Shown: positions 1 to 6,534 of the stretch, in pieces
Position numbering within the stretch: the stretch's first letter is position 1
How the letters are laid out: each line of letters starts with the position of its first letter
Origin: JALYGJ01 sp963781705
GTDB lineage: Bacteria > Chloroflexota > Limnocylindria > Limnocylindrales > CSP1-4
Direction of reading: 5' to 3'
Assembly: GCA_963781705.1 (NCBI GenBank)
Contig: CAWAGP010000006.1
Span: 1 to 16,217 of the forward strand
Length of the DNA stretch: 16,217 nt
Translations under genes and position numbers: made by a program
The notes under the pieces: model-generated
Seen by the model: the letters and a program-made list of their open reading frames with translations, nothing else
Told to the model about the DNA's origin: nothing
Databases searched by the model: none

Positions 1-52
1 GCACAACGATCCGCTCGCGCAGCAGCTCATTCAGTCGACCGGCCGTGTCCAT
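1..52 (-). CDS. 5' end of a leftward gene, possibly cobalamin-dependent methionine synthase (partial)
   Basis: Reading leftward from an ATG at 52-50 gives 17 residues, MDTAGRLNELLRERIVV, before the window ends. The pattern 'LLRERIVV' resembles the N-terminus of the homocysteine S-methyltransferase domain of MetH, where a similar 'L-x-E-R-I-L-V-L-D-G-x-M-G-T' stretch leads into the catalytic barrel. A TACACT box lies 6 nt upstream of the ATG and no Shine-Dalgarno sequence is visible, as in other starts in this window. The gene is divergent from the methyltransferase at 87. The family call is an inference from very few residues; any helical N-terminus could look similar. The sequence left of the window would settle it: an L-D-G-A-M-G-T motif should follow directly. 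Confidence 0.35.
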   Translation of the reverse strand, partial: MDTAGRLNELLRERIVV

Positions 53-86
53 GGCGCGAGTGTAGGCGGCGGTCTACGCTGGCCGC
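53..86. promoter_or_regulatory. Divergent promoter region with two -10-like boxes, likely leaderless
   Basis: Only 34 bp separate two divergent start codons. On the plus strand TACGCT (75-80) is followed by 6 nt and the ATG at 87. On the minus strand TACACT (64-59) is followed by 6 nt and the ATG at 52. Neither start has a Shine-Dalgarno sequence. The spacing would put each transcription start at or next to the ATG. No convincing -35 boxes are seen. Confidence 0.4.
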
Positions 87-923
87 ATGAGCGACGCGCT
101 TCAACCCGCCGTACCCGAACTGCTCGATGCGTGGCGAGCGCGAGTGCGAGCCGACAACGCCCAGGTCGACCGCTTTCGCGAAGAGCCCGATCCGACCGAC
201 TTCTACGCGCCCACCGCGGACCGTTTCCGCATGGACCCACACCGGACCGACGACGCCACGCTCAACGCGTTACTGCGCCTGGCGCAACCGGCTGATGTGT
301 GGCTCGATGTCGGCGCCGGCGGCGGTCGTTTTGCGCTGCCGCTCGCGCTCGCAGTGCGGCAGCTGGTGGCCATCGATCCATCGCCGGCGATGCTGTCCGC
401 CCTGCGCGAGGACGCGGCTGCGTTCGGCATCTCGAACATCGCGCAGGTCGAGTCGCGCTGGCCGATGAGTGTCGCGCTGTCAGGCGACGTGGCGCTGATG
501 TCCCACGTGGGCTATGACATCCTCGAGATCGGTCCGTTCGTGGACGCGCTCGAGGCGGCGGCCGGGCGCCTGTGTGTGGCGGTGATGGGCCAGTCGGCGA
601 TGGCTACGGTCTCGACCCTGTTCTGGCAGCCGATCCACGGTGAGCCACGGGTCAGGCTGCCGGCACTGCCCGAATTCCTGGTGCTGCTTCTCGCTCGGGG
701 GCGGCTGCCGGAGGTGGGCCTCGTCGACCGCGTGCCGCCATCGTTCGAGTCGGTCGACGCTGCCCACGCGACTGCGCGTCGGCAGCTGTGGTTGCGTGCC
801 GGCAGCGAGAAGGATCGGCGGCTGGCGGCGCTGCTCGGCGCGGCCCTCGAGGAACGCGACGGCAAGTACGCCTTCGAATGGCAGCCGACCAAGATCGGCA
901 TCGTCAGCTGGTCTCCGCGCTGA
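87..923 (+). CDS. Class I SAM-dependent methyltransferase
   Basis: A 278-aa soluble protein with a Rossmann-type SAM-binding fold. Motif I (LDVGAGGGRFALP, about residues 73-85) is the glycine-rich SAM loop. The acidic post-II strand end 'LVAIDPSPAM' (about 93-102) supplies the residue expected to hold the ribose hydroxyls. The N-terminal helix region with 'TADRFRMDPHRTDD' and the C-terminal 'FEWQPTKIGIVSW' have no substrate-specific motif that I recognise, so the methyl acceptor is unknown. The start at 87 is the first ATG of the frame. It lacks a Shine-Dalgarno sequence but has a TACGCT box 6 nt upstream. It is divergent from a possible methionine synthase gene, which might place it in one-carbon metabolism, but that link is only positional. 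It converges with the XRE-nuclease gene. Confidence 0.85.
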   Translation: MSDALQPAVPELLDAWRARVRADNAQVDRFREEPDPTDFYAPTADRFRMDPHRTDDATLNALLRLAQPADVWLDVGAGGGRFALPLALAVRQLVAIDPSPAMLSALREDAAAFGISNIAQVESRWPMSVALSGDVALMSHVGYDILEIGPFVDALEAAAGRLCVAVMGQSAMATVSTLFWQPIHGEPRVRLPALPEFLVLLLARGRLPEVGLVDRVPPSFESVDAAHATARRQLWLRAGSEKDRRLAALLGAALEERDGKYAFEWQPTKIGIVSWSPR

Positions 924-1025
924 CGGCCCACCGCACCCGGCCCCCCCGTCGCCGCCATTCTCGTCACTTGCTCGCTCGCTGAGCCCTAACCCGCCGTCGC
1001 CAGGGCGTTTCTGACCATCTGCCCG

Positions 1026-1109
1026 TCTGCCGAGCACCACCAGCCCGGCAGAGACGTCTCGGTCATCAAAAGCTGCCCATCGAGGCACAAAGCGAGGTCG
1101 GCGCCCGAC
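1026..1109. other. Hairpin-rich convergent intergenic segment
   Basis: The 254-bp gap between the convergent methyltransferase and XRE-nuclease genes holds no convincing ORF. It contains TCTGCC/GGCAGA (1026-1031 with 1047-1052), a perfect palindrome GAGACGTCTC (1051-1060) and GTCGG-cgc-CCGAC (1097-1109). None is followed by a T-run, so they may end transcription in a factor-dependent way or have no function. Confidence 0.3.
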
Positions 1110-1177
1110 CGCCTCACTTAGTGACGGCCAGCACGAGCAGTAAGCGAATCGGCCCGCCTCCAGGACCAGCGCCACGC

Positions 1178-1921
1178 TCACGTGGCCGCCCGTCGCGGTC
1201 GGCGGACCCGCTTGACCGTGGCAAGTCCGGCCTTCGCGCTGTCCAGGCGGGCATCTGACCAGAAAGACAGACAGGCAATCGGCTCGGCCGGACGCTGCAG
1301 CCAAGCGTCCACGGAACGGCCGTCGAGCGGGAACGCGGCGCGCAGGGTCGTGGCGTGCGCATGAACGCGCCGCCGGTTGGTGCTGGAGTCGGCGACGATC
1401 ACCCAGGCCGACACGCTCGCCGACTCCCAGCCTCGTTCGCGGGCGATCTGTCTCGCCAGCCGCTTCTTGCGATCGACGCTGCCCATCAGATCGTTGACGT
1501 CGACGATCTCGGTCTTCAGCTCGATCACGATCAACGAACGGGTTGCAGCGTGCCAGGCAAGGATGTCGATCACGCCTCGTTCGCCATAGACCGAAAAGGA
1601 CACCTCCGGGGCCAGGGCCCACCCGGGTAGGGCCGCAAACGCGCGGGCCACGGACTCGTGCAGCGCAGAGTGGCGGGCATTGATCAGCCGATCGAGGTCG
1701 CCGCCCTGGAATTGCGCGACGAAGTCAACCCTCCCGCCGAGCGCGACGAAGACGCGCAAGACCGTGTCAACCCGCAGCGAGCCGACCCTGCCCAGCTCGA
1801 GCATCCAGATTGACGATCGCGAGACGCCGGCCCTCAGCGCGAGGTCCGACTGGCGCCAGCCGTTCCTGGTGCGCAGCGTGCGACAGACCGTGCCAAGACG
1901 ACCACCATCCACGGACGCCAA
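1178..1921 (-). CDS. XRE-family HTH protein fused to a PD-(D/E)XK nuclease-like domain
   Basis: A 247-aa two-domain protein. Residues about 8-65 form a Cro/C1-type helix-turn-helix (LRTRNGWRQSDLALRAGVSRSSI...LE.G...SLRVDTVLRVFVALG). Residues about 85-210 carry a restriction-endonuclease-like core: E106, then D119 in 'RGVIDILAWH', then E134-L-K136 in 'LIVIELKTE', the order and spacing of the PD-(D/E)XK metal-binding set. This HTH-nuclease arrangement occurs, as I recall, as an uncharacterised family in high-GC bacteria. DNA cleavage is not demonstrated, and the core may only bind DNA or act as a sensor. The frame can start at TTG 1921 or GTG 1912; both have poor Shine-Dalgarno sequences, and an in-frame TGA lies shortly upstream. 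It sits 16 nt after the acetyltransferase stop, as third gene of an operon. The C-terminus is basic (KRVRRPRRAAT). Confidence 0.75.
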   Translation of the reverse strand: MASVDGGRLGTVCRTLRTRNGWRQSDLALRAGVSRSSIWMLELGRVGSLRVDTVLRVFVALGGRVDFVAQFQGGDLDRLINARHSALHESVARAFAALPGWALAPEVSFSVYGERGVIDILAWHAATRSLIVIELKTEIVDVNDLMGSVDRKKRLARQIARERGWESASVSAWVIVADSSTNRRRVHAHATTLRAAFPLDGRSVDAWLQRPAEPIACLSFWSDARLDSAKAGLATVKRVRRPRRAAT

Positions 1922-1937
1922 TGCTGGCGCCGATCAC

Positions 1938-2510
1938 TTATCCGCGAGTTTGTGCCTGCTTGTCGGCGACTTGCAGCGCGGGGAAGGGGATCGGCTCGGC
2001 GGGCGGCTCGGCCGGTTCGGTCAGCCGCAACGCGTACCACGCCACATCGGGCCACTCCCCGAGTTTGTAGCCGACGCGTTCGTACACGCCGACCAGGCGC
2101 ATGCCGATGGCCTCGTGCAGCGCCACGCTCGCCGGGTTGGGCAGCGCGACGCCGGCGTAGGCGTTGACGAATCCCTGCCGACGGAGGATCGGCAGTAGCT
2201 CGTCATACAGCGCCCGGCCGATGCCACGGCGGACCCAGTCCGGATCGAGGTAGACGGAGATGTCGACCGACCAGCGATAGCCGGCGCGCTCGCGATGACG
2301 ACTCGCGTATGCGTAGCCGATCACACGAGCGGACTCGTCCTCGGCCACCAGCCAGGGCGCCCAGGCAAGCGCGCCGCGCATCCGCCCGGCCATTTCTTCG
2401 ACCGTCGGCGCGATCTGCTCGAACGAGATCAGGGTCGCCTCGACGTACGGTCGGTAGATGTCGGCGATGCGCGCCGCATCGCGATCAGGATCTGCCGTGC
2501 GGATGCGCAT
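1938..2510 (-). CDS. GNAT acetyltransferase, phosphinothricin N-acetyltransferase-like
   Basis: A 190-aa single-domain GNAT enzyme. The acetyl-CoA pyrophosphate loop is visible as 'VYLDPDWVRRGIGRALY' (R/Q-x-x-G-x-G/A motif, about residues 94-100). The segments 'SVDISVYLDP', 'RQGFVNAYAGVALPNPASVALHE' and 'GVYERVGYKLGEWPDVAWY' are typical of the phosphinothricin/methionine-sulfone acetyltransferase (Pat/MnaT) group, which N-acetylates amino-acid-like substrates. Real substrates are often methionine sulfone or sulfoximine rather than the herbicide. The C-terminal 25 residues (PAEPPAEPIPF...) extend past the usual domain. The ATG at 2510 overlaps the upstream MBL gene's TGA by one base (TGATG), so translation is probably coupled. 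The XRE-nuclease gene follows 16 nt after its TAA. Confidence 0.85.
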   Translation of the reverse strand: MRIRTADPDRDAARIADIYRPYVEATLISFEQIAPTVEEMAGRMRGALAWAPWLVAEDESARVIGYAYASRHRERAGYRWSVDISVYLDPDWVRRGIGRALYDELLPILRRQGFVNAYAGVALPNPASVALHEAIGMRLVGVYERVGYKLGEWPDVAWYALRLTEPAEPPAEPIPFPALQVADKQAQTRG

Positions 2511-3268
2511 CAGGGCAGGGGAGTGCTGACTCCACGCTCCGGCGCGATCACGTCGATCGATGCGCCCAGGCGCCGCAGCTCGTCGCGCAGTTGATCGGGC
2601 GTGCCGGTCAGGATCGGGAACGTGCCGTAATGGATGGGCACGACCGCGACGACGCCCAGGAAGTCTGCTGCGCGCGCCGCGGCCGCCGGATCCATCGTGA
2701 AGTGCCCGCCGATCGGCAGGAAGGCAACCACGGGACCGTACATCTCGCCGATCAGCTCCATGTCGCGGAAGAGCGCGGTGTCGCCCGCGAAATAGAGACT
2801 CTTGCCGTCCTCGAGCTCGAGCACGAAGCCGGCCGGCTCGCCCAGGTAGAGCGGCCCTTCGCCGGCCGCCGACCAGTCACCGGCCGAGTGATCGGCATGG
2901 ACCATGGTCACCCTCAGGCCGCGCGCCTCGACGGTGCCGCCCTTGTTCATGCCGATGAGCTCGACGCCCGCGTCGCCGAGCTGCGTCTCCAGCCACAGCG
3001 ACAGCTCGTGGATGCACGGCCAGGCCGGCTTGGTCCGTCGGGCGATGTCCAGCGCGTCGGCTTTGGCAATCTCTCGCGGCGCCGAGCCGATGTGGTCGAA
3101 GTGCCCATGGGAGACGAGCATCACGTCGCACGCGGTGACATCGCTGGCCGCGCGGGGCGACGTGGGATTACCGAACCACGGATCGAAGATGATGGTCTTG
3201 CCGCCCGGCGTGCGCAGCTCGACACATGAGTGTCCGTACCACGTGAAAGTGGTCGTCGACTCGGCCAT
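2510..3268 (-). CDS. Metal-dependent hydrolase, UPF0173-type metallo-beta-lactamase fold
   Basis: A 252-aa protein of the metallo-beta-lactamase superfamily. The metal site is shown by 'HGHFDHIG' (54-61), 'VHADHS' with further histidine (about 122-125), 'YFAGDT' (about 157-162) and a late histidine in 'PIHYGTFP'. The opening 'TWYGHSCVELRT...IIFDPWFGNP' is characteristic of the UPF0173/YtkL-like hydrolases, whose substrate is generally unknown. A frame extension to 3316 exists, but the ATG at 3268 is preferred because GGGAGG stands 6 nt before it and the family begins at this point. It is the first gene of the MBL-acetyltransferase-XRE-nuclease operon and is divergent from the F420-type reductase, with 25 bp between starts. 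Confidence 0.88.
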   Translation of the reverse strand: MAESTTTFTWYGHSCVELRTPGGKTIIFDPWFGNPTSPRAASDVTACDVMLVSHGHFDHIGSAPREIAKADALDIARRTKPAWPCIHELSLWLETQLGDAGVELIGMNKGGTVEARGLRVTMVHADHSAGDWSAAGEGPLYLGEPAGFVLELEDGKSLYFAGDTALFRDMELIGEMYGPVVAFLPIGGHFTMDPAAAARAADFLGVVAVVPIHYGTFPILTGTPDQLRDELRRLGASIDVIAPERGVSTPLP

Positions 3269-3280
3269 CGGTCGCCTCCC

Positions 3281-3286
3281 TATGCT
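3281..3286 (+). promoter_or_regulatory. -10 box (TATGCT), probable leaderless promoter
   Basis: TATGCT lies 7 nt before the ATG at 3294, which lacks a Shine-Dalgarno sequence. The -35 region (around 3256-3263, TCGACT) is a weak match. The promoter lies in the 25-bp divergent gap and is adjacent to the oppositely oriented GGGAGG ribosome-binding site of the MBL hydrolase gene. Confidence 0.45.
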
Positions 3287-3293
3287 TCTCGAG

Positions 3294-3725
3294 ATGTCCC
3301 GTCTTTGGCACGCCACCTATCGAGTTCAGTACCGCATTCTCGCCCTGATTGATCCACTCGTCCGCGCGACGTGGCGGCGGTTCGGCGTCGGCAACACCGT
3401 CGAGCTGCGCGTCGCGCACCGGATAGGTGGCGGGAGTCGATCGCGGCTCGTCGGTCTGCTCCGGGTGGGCGACCAGCGCTACCTGGGCCACCCGAACGGC
3501 GACGTCGGCTGGACGCGCGACCTACGCGCCGCCGGCCGCGGTGTCCTCAAGTGGCCCAACGGCGACGAATGGCCGTTCGTGGCGCAACTGCTGCCGGCCG
3601 GCCCCGAGCGCGAAGCTGTCATTCGCGCCACCGGCCAGCACCCGTTTCCCGGCAACCTGATGTACCGCCTCGGACGCGCCCATATCCGCCATGTCGGAGT
3701 CTTCTTTCACGTCGAATCGGCCTGA
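3294..3725 (+). CDS. DUF385-type deazaflavin (F420)-dependent oxidoreductase
   Basis: A 143-aa protein fitting the small split-barrel family of nitroreductase/deazaflavin-dependent enzymes (PF04075, Ddn-like), which use reduced F420 to reduce quinones, nitro compounds or other substrates. Recognisable parts are the amphipathic N-terminal helix 'RILALIDPLVRATWRRFGVGN', the core 'SRLVGLLRVGDQRYLGHPNGDVGWTRDLRAAG' matching the family's 'G..Y.V...G....W..NLRA.G' pattern, and a C-terminal 'RHVGVFFHVE' strand. The open frame extends far upstream across the MBL gene, but the family start and the TATGCT box 7 nt upstream support ATG 3294. Cofactor use is inferred from the family; no F420 synthesis gene is in this window. 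The SPFH gene starts 80 nt downstream with its own strong ribosome-binding site. Confidence 0.72.
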   Translation: MSRLWHATYRVQYRILALIDPLVRATWRRFGVGNTVELRVAHRIGGGSRSRLVGLLRVGDQRYLGHPNGDVGWTRDLRAAGRGVLKWPNGDEWPFVAQLLPAGPEREAVIRATGQHPFPGNLMYRLGRAHIRHVGVFFHVESA

Positions 3726-3805
3726 TCAGCGCGTCGGCTGCACCTACCATCAGGTCGGTTCGTCGCGCGCCGCTTGGCCGACGAGAGGGGTAGGAGGGGT
3801 CAAAC

Positions 3806-4819
3806 GTGGACGCATTGCCACTCATCTTCTTCGTAGTCATGGCGCTGTGCGTCATTGCCGCCATCTCGGTCACCATCGTGCCCGATCAGCGTGCTCACCA
3901 ACTGCGTGTGGCGCGCCAGCACGGTGGCCTGGCCGGCGGCGACGACGGCAATGGCCGCGTTCGCTACCCGTTTCGGCGCACCCTCATCGTCGGCTCGGTC
4001 GCATTCCTGGCGCTGTGGATCCTGTCCCTGGGCGTCGTGATCGTGCCCGCCGGCTACGTCGGCGTAGTCCGCGTCTTCGGGCAGGTGCAGGGCCAGGTGC
4101 TGTACCCCGGCGCCAGCTGGGTCGTGCCCTTCGCCATGCAGGTCGAGGAGGTCGACACGCGCGTCCAGCCGCACAACTTCCAGCAACTCACGGCAGCCAC
4201 GGCGGAGAACCTGGAGGTGACGGTCACCGGCACGATGAACTACCACCTCGACGGCGCCTACGCGGGCGCGCTGATCCAGAACGTGGGCACCGACTTCGCC
4301 AGCAAGATCATCGACCCGGCATTCAGTGACTACATCAAGCAGGTGGTGCCGGCATATTCGGCCGACAGCAGCGCAGCGAACTTCATCCTCAACAAGCGCG
4401 ACGAGATCCGCCAGCTGACCAAGCAGCAGCTGGGCGACAACCTGGCCCGGTACCACATCATCGTCGACGACATCTACATCGTCGACATCGGCTACCCGGA
4501 CGCCTACAACGCAGCGATCACGTCCAAGCAGGTCGAGCAGCAGAACGTCCAGAAGGAGCAACAGATCCTCGAGCAGAAACGCATTCAGGCGCAGCAGGCG
4601 GTGGCCGAGGCACAGGGCCAGGCCGATGCCAACCGGACGACAGCCGAGGGCCAGGCCGACGCCAACCGCTCGATCAACGAATCGCTGACGACAGAACTCA
4701 TACAGTGGCAGGCGATCCAGAAGCTGAATCCGAACGTGAACGTGATGCTGCTGCCGGAGGGCAACAACTTCCTGTTCACGCTGCCGTCGCCCGCGCCGAG
4801 CGCCACTCCGACGCCGTAG
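3806..4819 (+). CDS. SPFH/band-7 (prohibitin-like) membrane protein
   Basis: A 337-aa membrane-anchored scaffold-type protein. Two hydrophobic segments are seen, about residues 4-26 and 61-83. The second leads into the band-7 domain start 'VVIVPAGYVGVVRVFGQVQGQVLYPGASWVVPF'. The SPFH domain runs to about 240 ('IIVDDIYIVDIGYPDAYNAAI'). A charged, glutamine/alanine-rich coiled coil follows (about 240-300), including a repeated 'AEGQADANR' block, then a Pro/Ser/Thr tail ending PTP. Such proteins oligomerise into membrane rings and often regulate membrane proteases or organise membrane domains. The GTG start is fixed by AGGAGG (3792-3797) 8 nt upstream. The glyoxalase-like hydrolase starts 4 nt after its stop, so they are co-transcribed. 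No NfeD protease partner is adjacent, which leaves its role open. Confidence 0.85.
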   Translation: MDALPLIFFVVMALCVIAAISVTIVPDQRAHQLRVARQHGGLAGGDDGNGRVRYPFRRTLIVGSVAFLALWILSLGVVIVPAGYVGVVRVFGQVQGQVLYPGASWVVPFAMQVEEVDTRVQPHNFQQLTAATAENLEVTVTGTMNYHLDGAYAGALIQNVGTDFASKIIDPAFSDYIKQVVPAYSADSSAANFILNKRDEIRQLTKQQLGDNLARYHIIVDDIYIVDIGYPDAYNAAITSKQVEQQNVQKEQQILEQKRIQAQQAVAEAQGQADANRTTAEGQADANRSINESLTTELIQWQAIQKLNPNVNVMLLPEGNNFLFTLPSPAPSATPTP

Positions 4820-4823
4820 TCAG

Positions 4824-5462
4824 GTGCAGCTGCTGCAGCGCGTCGTCGGGCCGATCGCGACCAACCTGTACGTGCTTGGCGATGAGTCAAGCCGCGAGGC
4901 TATCGCGATCGACACGGCGACCCCCTGCGTGGAGTGGGTTACGACCACGCTTGCCGAGCGCGGCTGGACGCTCAAGCTGATCGTCAGTACGCATCGTCAC
5001 TGGGATCACATCGGCGACAACGCCGCGGTCAGCAAGGCCACCGGTGCCGCCATCGCCGCGCACGTCCTCGACCGGCACGGGCTCGAACATCCGTCGGCGT
5101 TGATGGCGCCCTTTGCCATCCCGCCGAGCGTGCCCGCGCTCGACCTGGCCGAGGGATCGGTCATTCGCTTCGGCGAGATCGAGCTGGCGGTGCTGCATAC
5201 GCCAGGTCACACCGAGGGCTCGGTCTGCCTGCTGGCCGACGCGGAGCGCCTGCTGTTCAGCGGCGACACGCTCTTCGCCGGCAGCTGGGGACGGACCGAT
5301 CTGCCCGGCGGATCGGACGAGCAGATGGTCGATTCGCTCGCCCGACTCAGCCGTCTGGCCAATGAGCTGCACGTGCTGCCCGGCCACGGCCGCCAGTCGA
5401 CGCTCGAAGCCGAGCGGCCGTGGCTCGAGCAGGTCGCGCGGACGCGGATACTGCCCTTCTAG
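4824..5462 (+). CDS. Glyoxalase II-like metallo-beta-lactamase-fold hydrolase
   Basis: A 212-aa soluble enzyme with a full binuclear metal site: H57-x-H59-x-D61-H62 ('STHRHWDHIG'), H129 in 'HTPGHTEGSVC', D148 in 'FSGDTLF' and H188 in 'VLPGHG'. The layout and 'FAGSWGRTDLPGGS' place it among hydroxyacylglutathione-hydrolase-like proteins, which hydrolyse thioesters or related small molecules. It is shorter than true GloB and lacks its C-terminal glutathione-binding domain, so the substrate is uncertain. The GTG start lies 4 nt after the SPFH stop, which suggests coupling. Its stop codon TAG overlaps the convergent rsgA stop in the palindrome CTAG (5459-5462), so the two genes have no intergenic space or dedicated terminator between them. 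Confidence 0.88.
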   Translation: MQLLQRVVGPIATNLYVLGDESSREAIAIDTATPCVEWVTTTLAERGWTLKLIVSTHRHWDHIGDNAAVSKATGAAIAAHVLDRHGLEHPSALMAPFAIPPSVPALDLAEGSVIRFGEIELAVLHTPGHTEGSVCLLADAERLLFSGDTLFAGSWGRTDLPGGSDEQMVDSLARLSRLANELHVLPGHGRQSTLEAERPWLEQVARTRILPF

Positions 5463-6532
5463 ACGTCCGGGCCGTACTTGAGGCGCGTGTGGCGGCGCGA
5501 CGACACGGCGATCGCTCTCCATCGCCGGCGTTCGCTGGCACTCAGCCCGGCGTCGTGTTTGCGAGCTTGTGCGGCGGCCTCGCGGGCGAGCTTGCGCTGG
5601 CTGTCGAGACGCGAGCGCGGCAGCCGACCGTCGCTGATGGCGATTTCCACCGCGCAGCCGGGCTCGCCAGCGTGCCGGCAATCGTTGAAGCGGCACTTGG
5701 CGGCGAACGACTCGACGTCGGCAAAGGCCTCGCCGAGGCCCTCTTCCGCCTCCCACAGGCTGACCGAGCGCATGCCGGGGCTATCAATGAGCAGGGCGCC
5801 CGACTCGGTCGGCATCAGCTCGCGGGCGGTCGTCGTGTGCCGGCCGCGCTGATCACCCTCGCGCACGGGGCCGGTATCTTGGCGCTGCCAGCCGAGCAGC
5901 GCATTGACGAGAGTCGACTTGCCGACGCCCGACGATCCGATGAGCGCGACCGTCATGCCGGGCTCCAGTAGCGGCGTCAGTGATTCCACGCCCAAGCCGG
6001 TGCGAGCACTGACGACACGGATGCGGATGCCGGGTGCGACCGAGGTCACGTCAGCCACCCGGCCACCGACGTCATCGCACACGTCGGCCTTGTTGAGGAC
6101 GATGACCGGCGACGCGCCGCTGGACCAGGCGAGCGTCGCGTAGCGCTCGATGCGGCGCAGGTTGAAGTCGTGATCGAGGCCGCTGACGAGCAGCACCAGA
6201 TCCACGTTCGCCGCCACGACCTGGGCCTGGGCGACGTCCCCGGGCGACGCGCGCAGGAACTGGCTGCGCCGCGGCAGCACGGCGTGTACGACCGCCGATT
6301 CAGCGTCGGCCGGGGTTAGCGCGACCCAATCACCCACGGCCGGGAAGTCGGCTGCGCCACGCGCAGCGTGGCGCAGCCGACCCGAGACGACCGCGACTCG
6401 CTCTCCCGTCCGGGTCGCCACGACATAGCTGCCGCGATGCTCGACGAGCACCCGCCCCGGCTGACTGCCGTCGGGCGAGTGCTCGGCGAACTGGCCTGCG
6501 ACGCGATCGTCCCAGCCGTACTGCTCAAGCAC
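5459..6532 (-). CDS. rsgA: Ribosome small subunit-dependent GTPase A
   Basis: A 357-aa circularly permuted GTPase that acts in late maturation of the 30S subunit. From GTG 6532 the order is: OB-fold (about 25-95, with 'VEHRGSYVVAT' and 'PAVGDWVAL'), then G4 'NKAD' (147-150), G5 'SARTG' (175-179), G1/P-loop 'GSSGVGKST' (199-207), switch 'RHTTT' (231-235) and G3 'DSPG' (250-253). The zinc knuckle C280-x4-C285-x-H287-x5-C293 follows, then a basic helical tail. The permuted motif order is diagnostic. The frame is open up to 6724, inside the preceding gene, but GTG 6532 has GAGG 7 nt upstream and begins 2 nt after the acetyltransferase stop. It is the last gene of the ABC exporter operon. A housekeeping GTPase behind an exporter suggests read-through transcription. 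Confidence 0.93.
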   Translation of the reverse strand: MLEQYGWDDRVAGQFAEHSPDGSQPGRVLVEHRGSYVVATRTGERVAVVSGRLRHAARGAADFPAVGDWVALTPADAESAVVHAVLPRRSQFLRASPGDVAQAQVVAANVDLVLLVSGLDHDFNLRRIERYATLAWSSGASPVIVLNKADVCDDVGGRVADVTSVAPGIRIRVVSARTGLGVESLTPLLEPGMTVALIGSSGVGKSTLVNALLGWQRQDTGPVREGDQRGRHTTTARELMPTESGALLIDSPGMRSVSLWEAEEGLGEAFADVESFAAKCRFNDCRHAGEPGCAVEIAISDGRLPRSRLDSQRKLAREAAAQARKHDAGLSASERRRWRAIAVSSRRHTRLKYGPDV

Positions 6533-6534
6533 GG

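Noticed and set aside
480..1622. Long minus-strand open frame across the methyltransferase gene and the gap
   Set aside because: Composition is Arg/Gly/Pro-rich without domain motifs. It is antisense to the methyltransferase and out of frame with the XRE-nuclease gene.
2510..3316. Longer MBL hydrolase start at 3316
   Set aside because: The extra 16 residues overlap the divergent reductase start and lack family similarity. GGGAGG is placed for ATG 3268.
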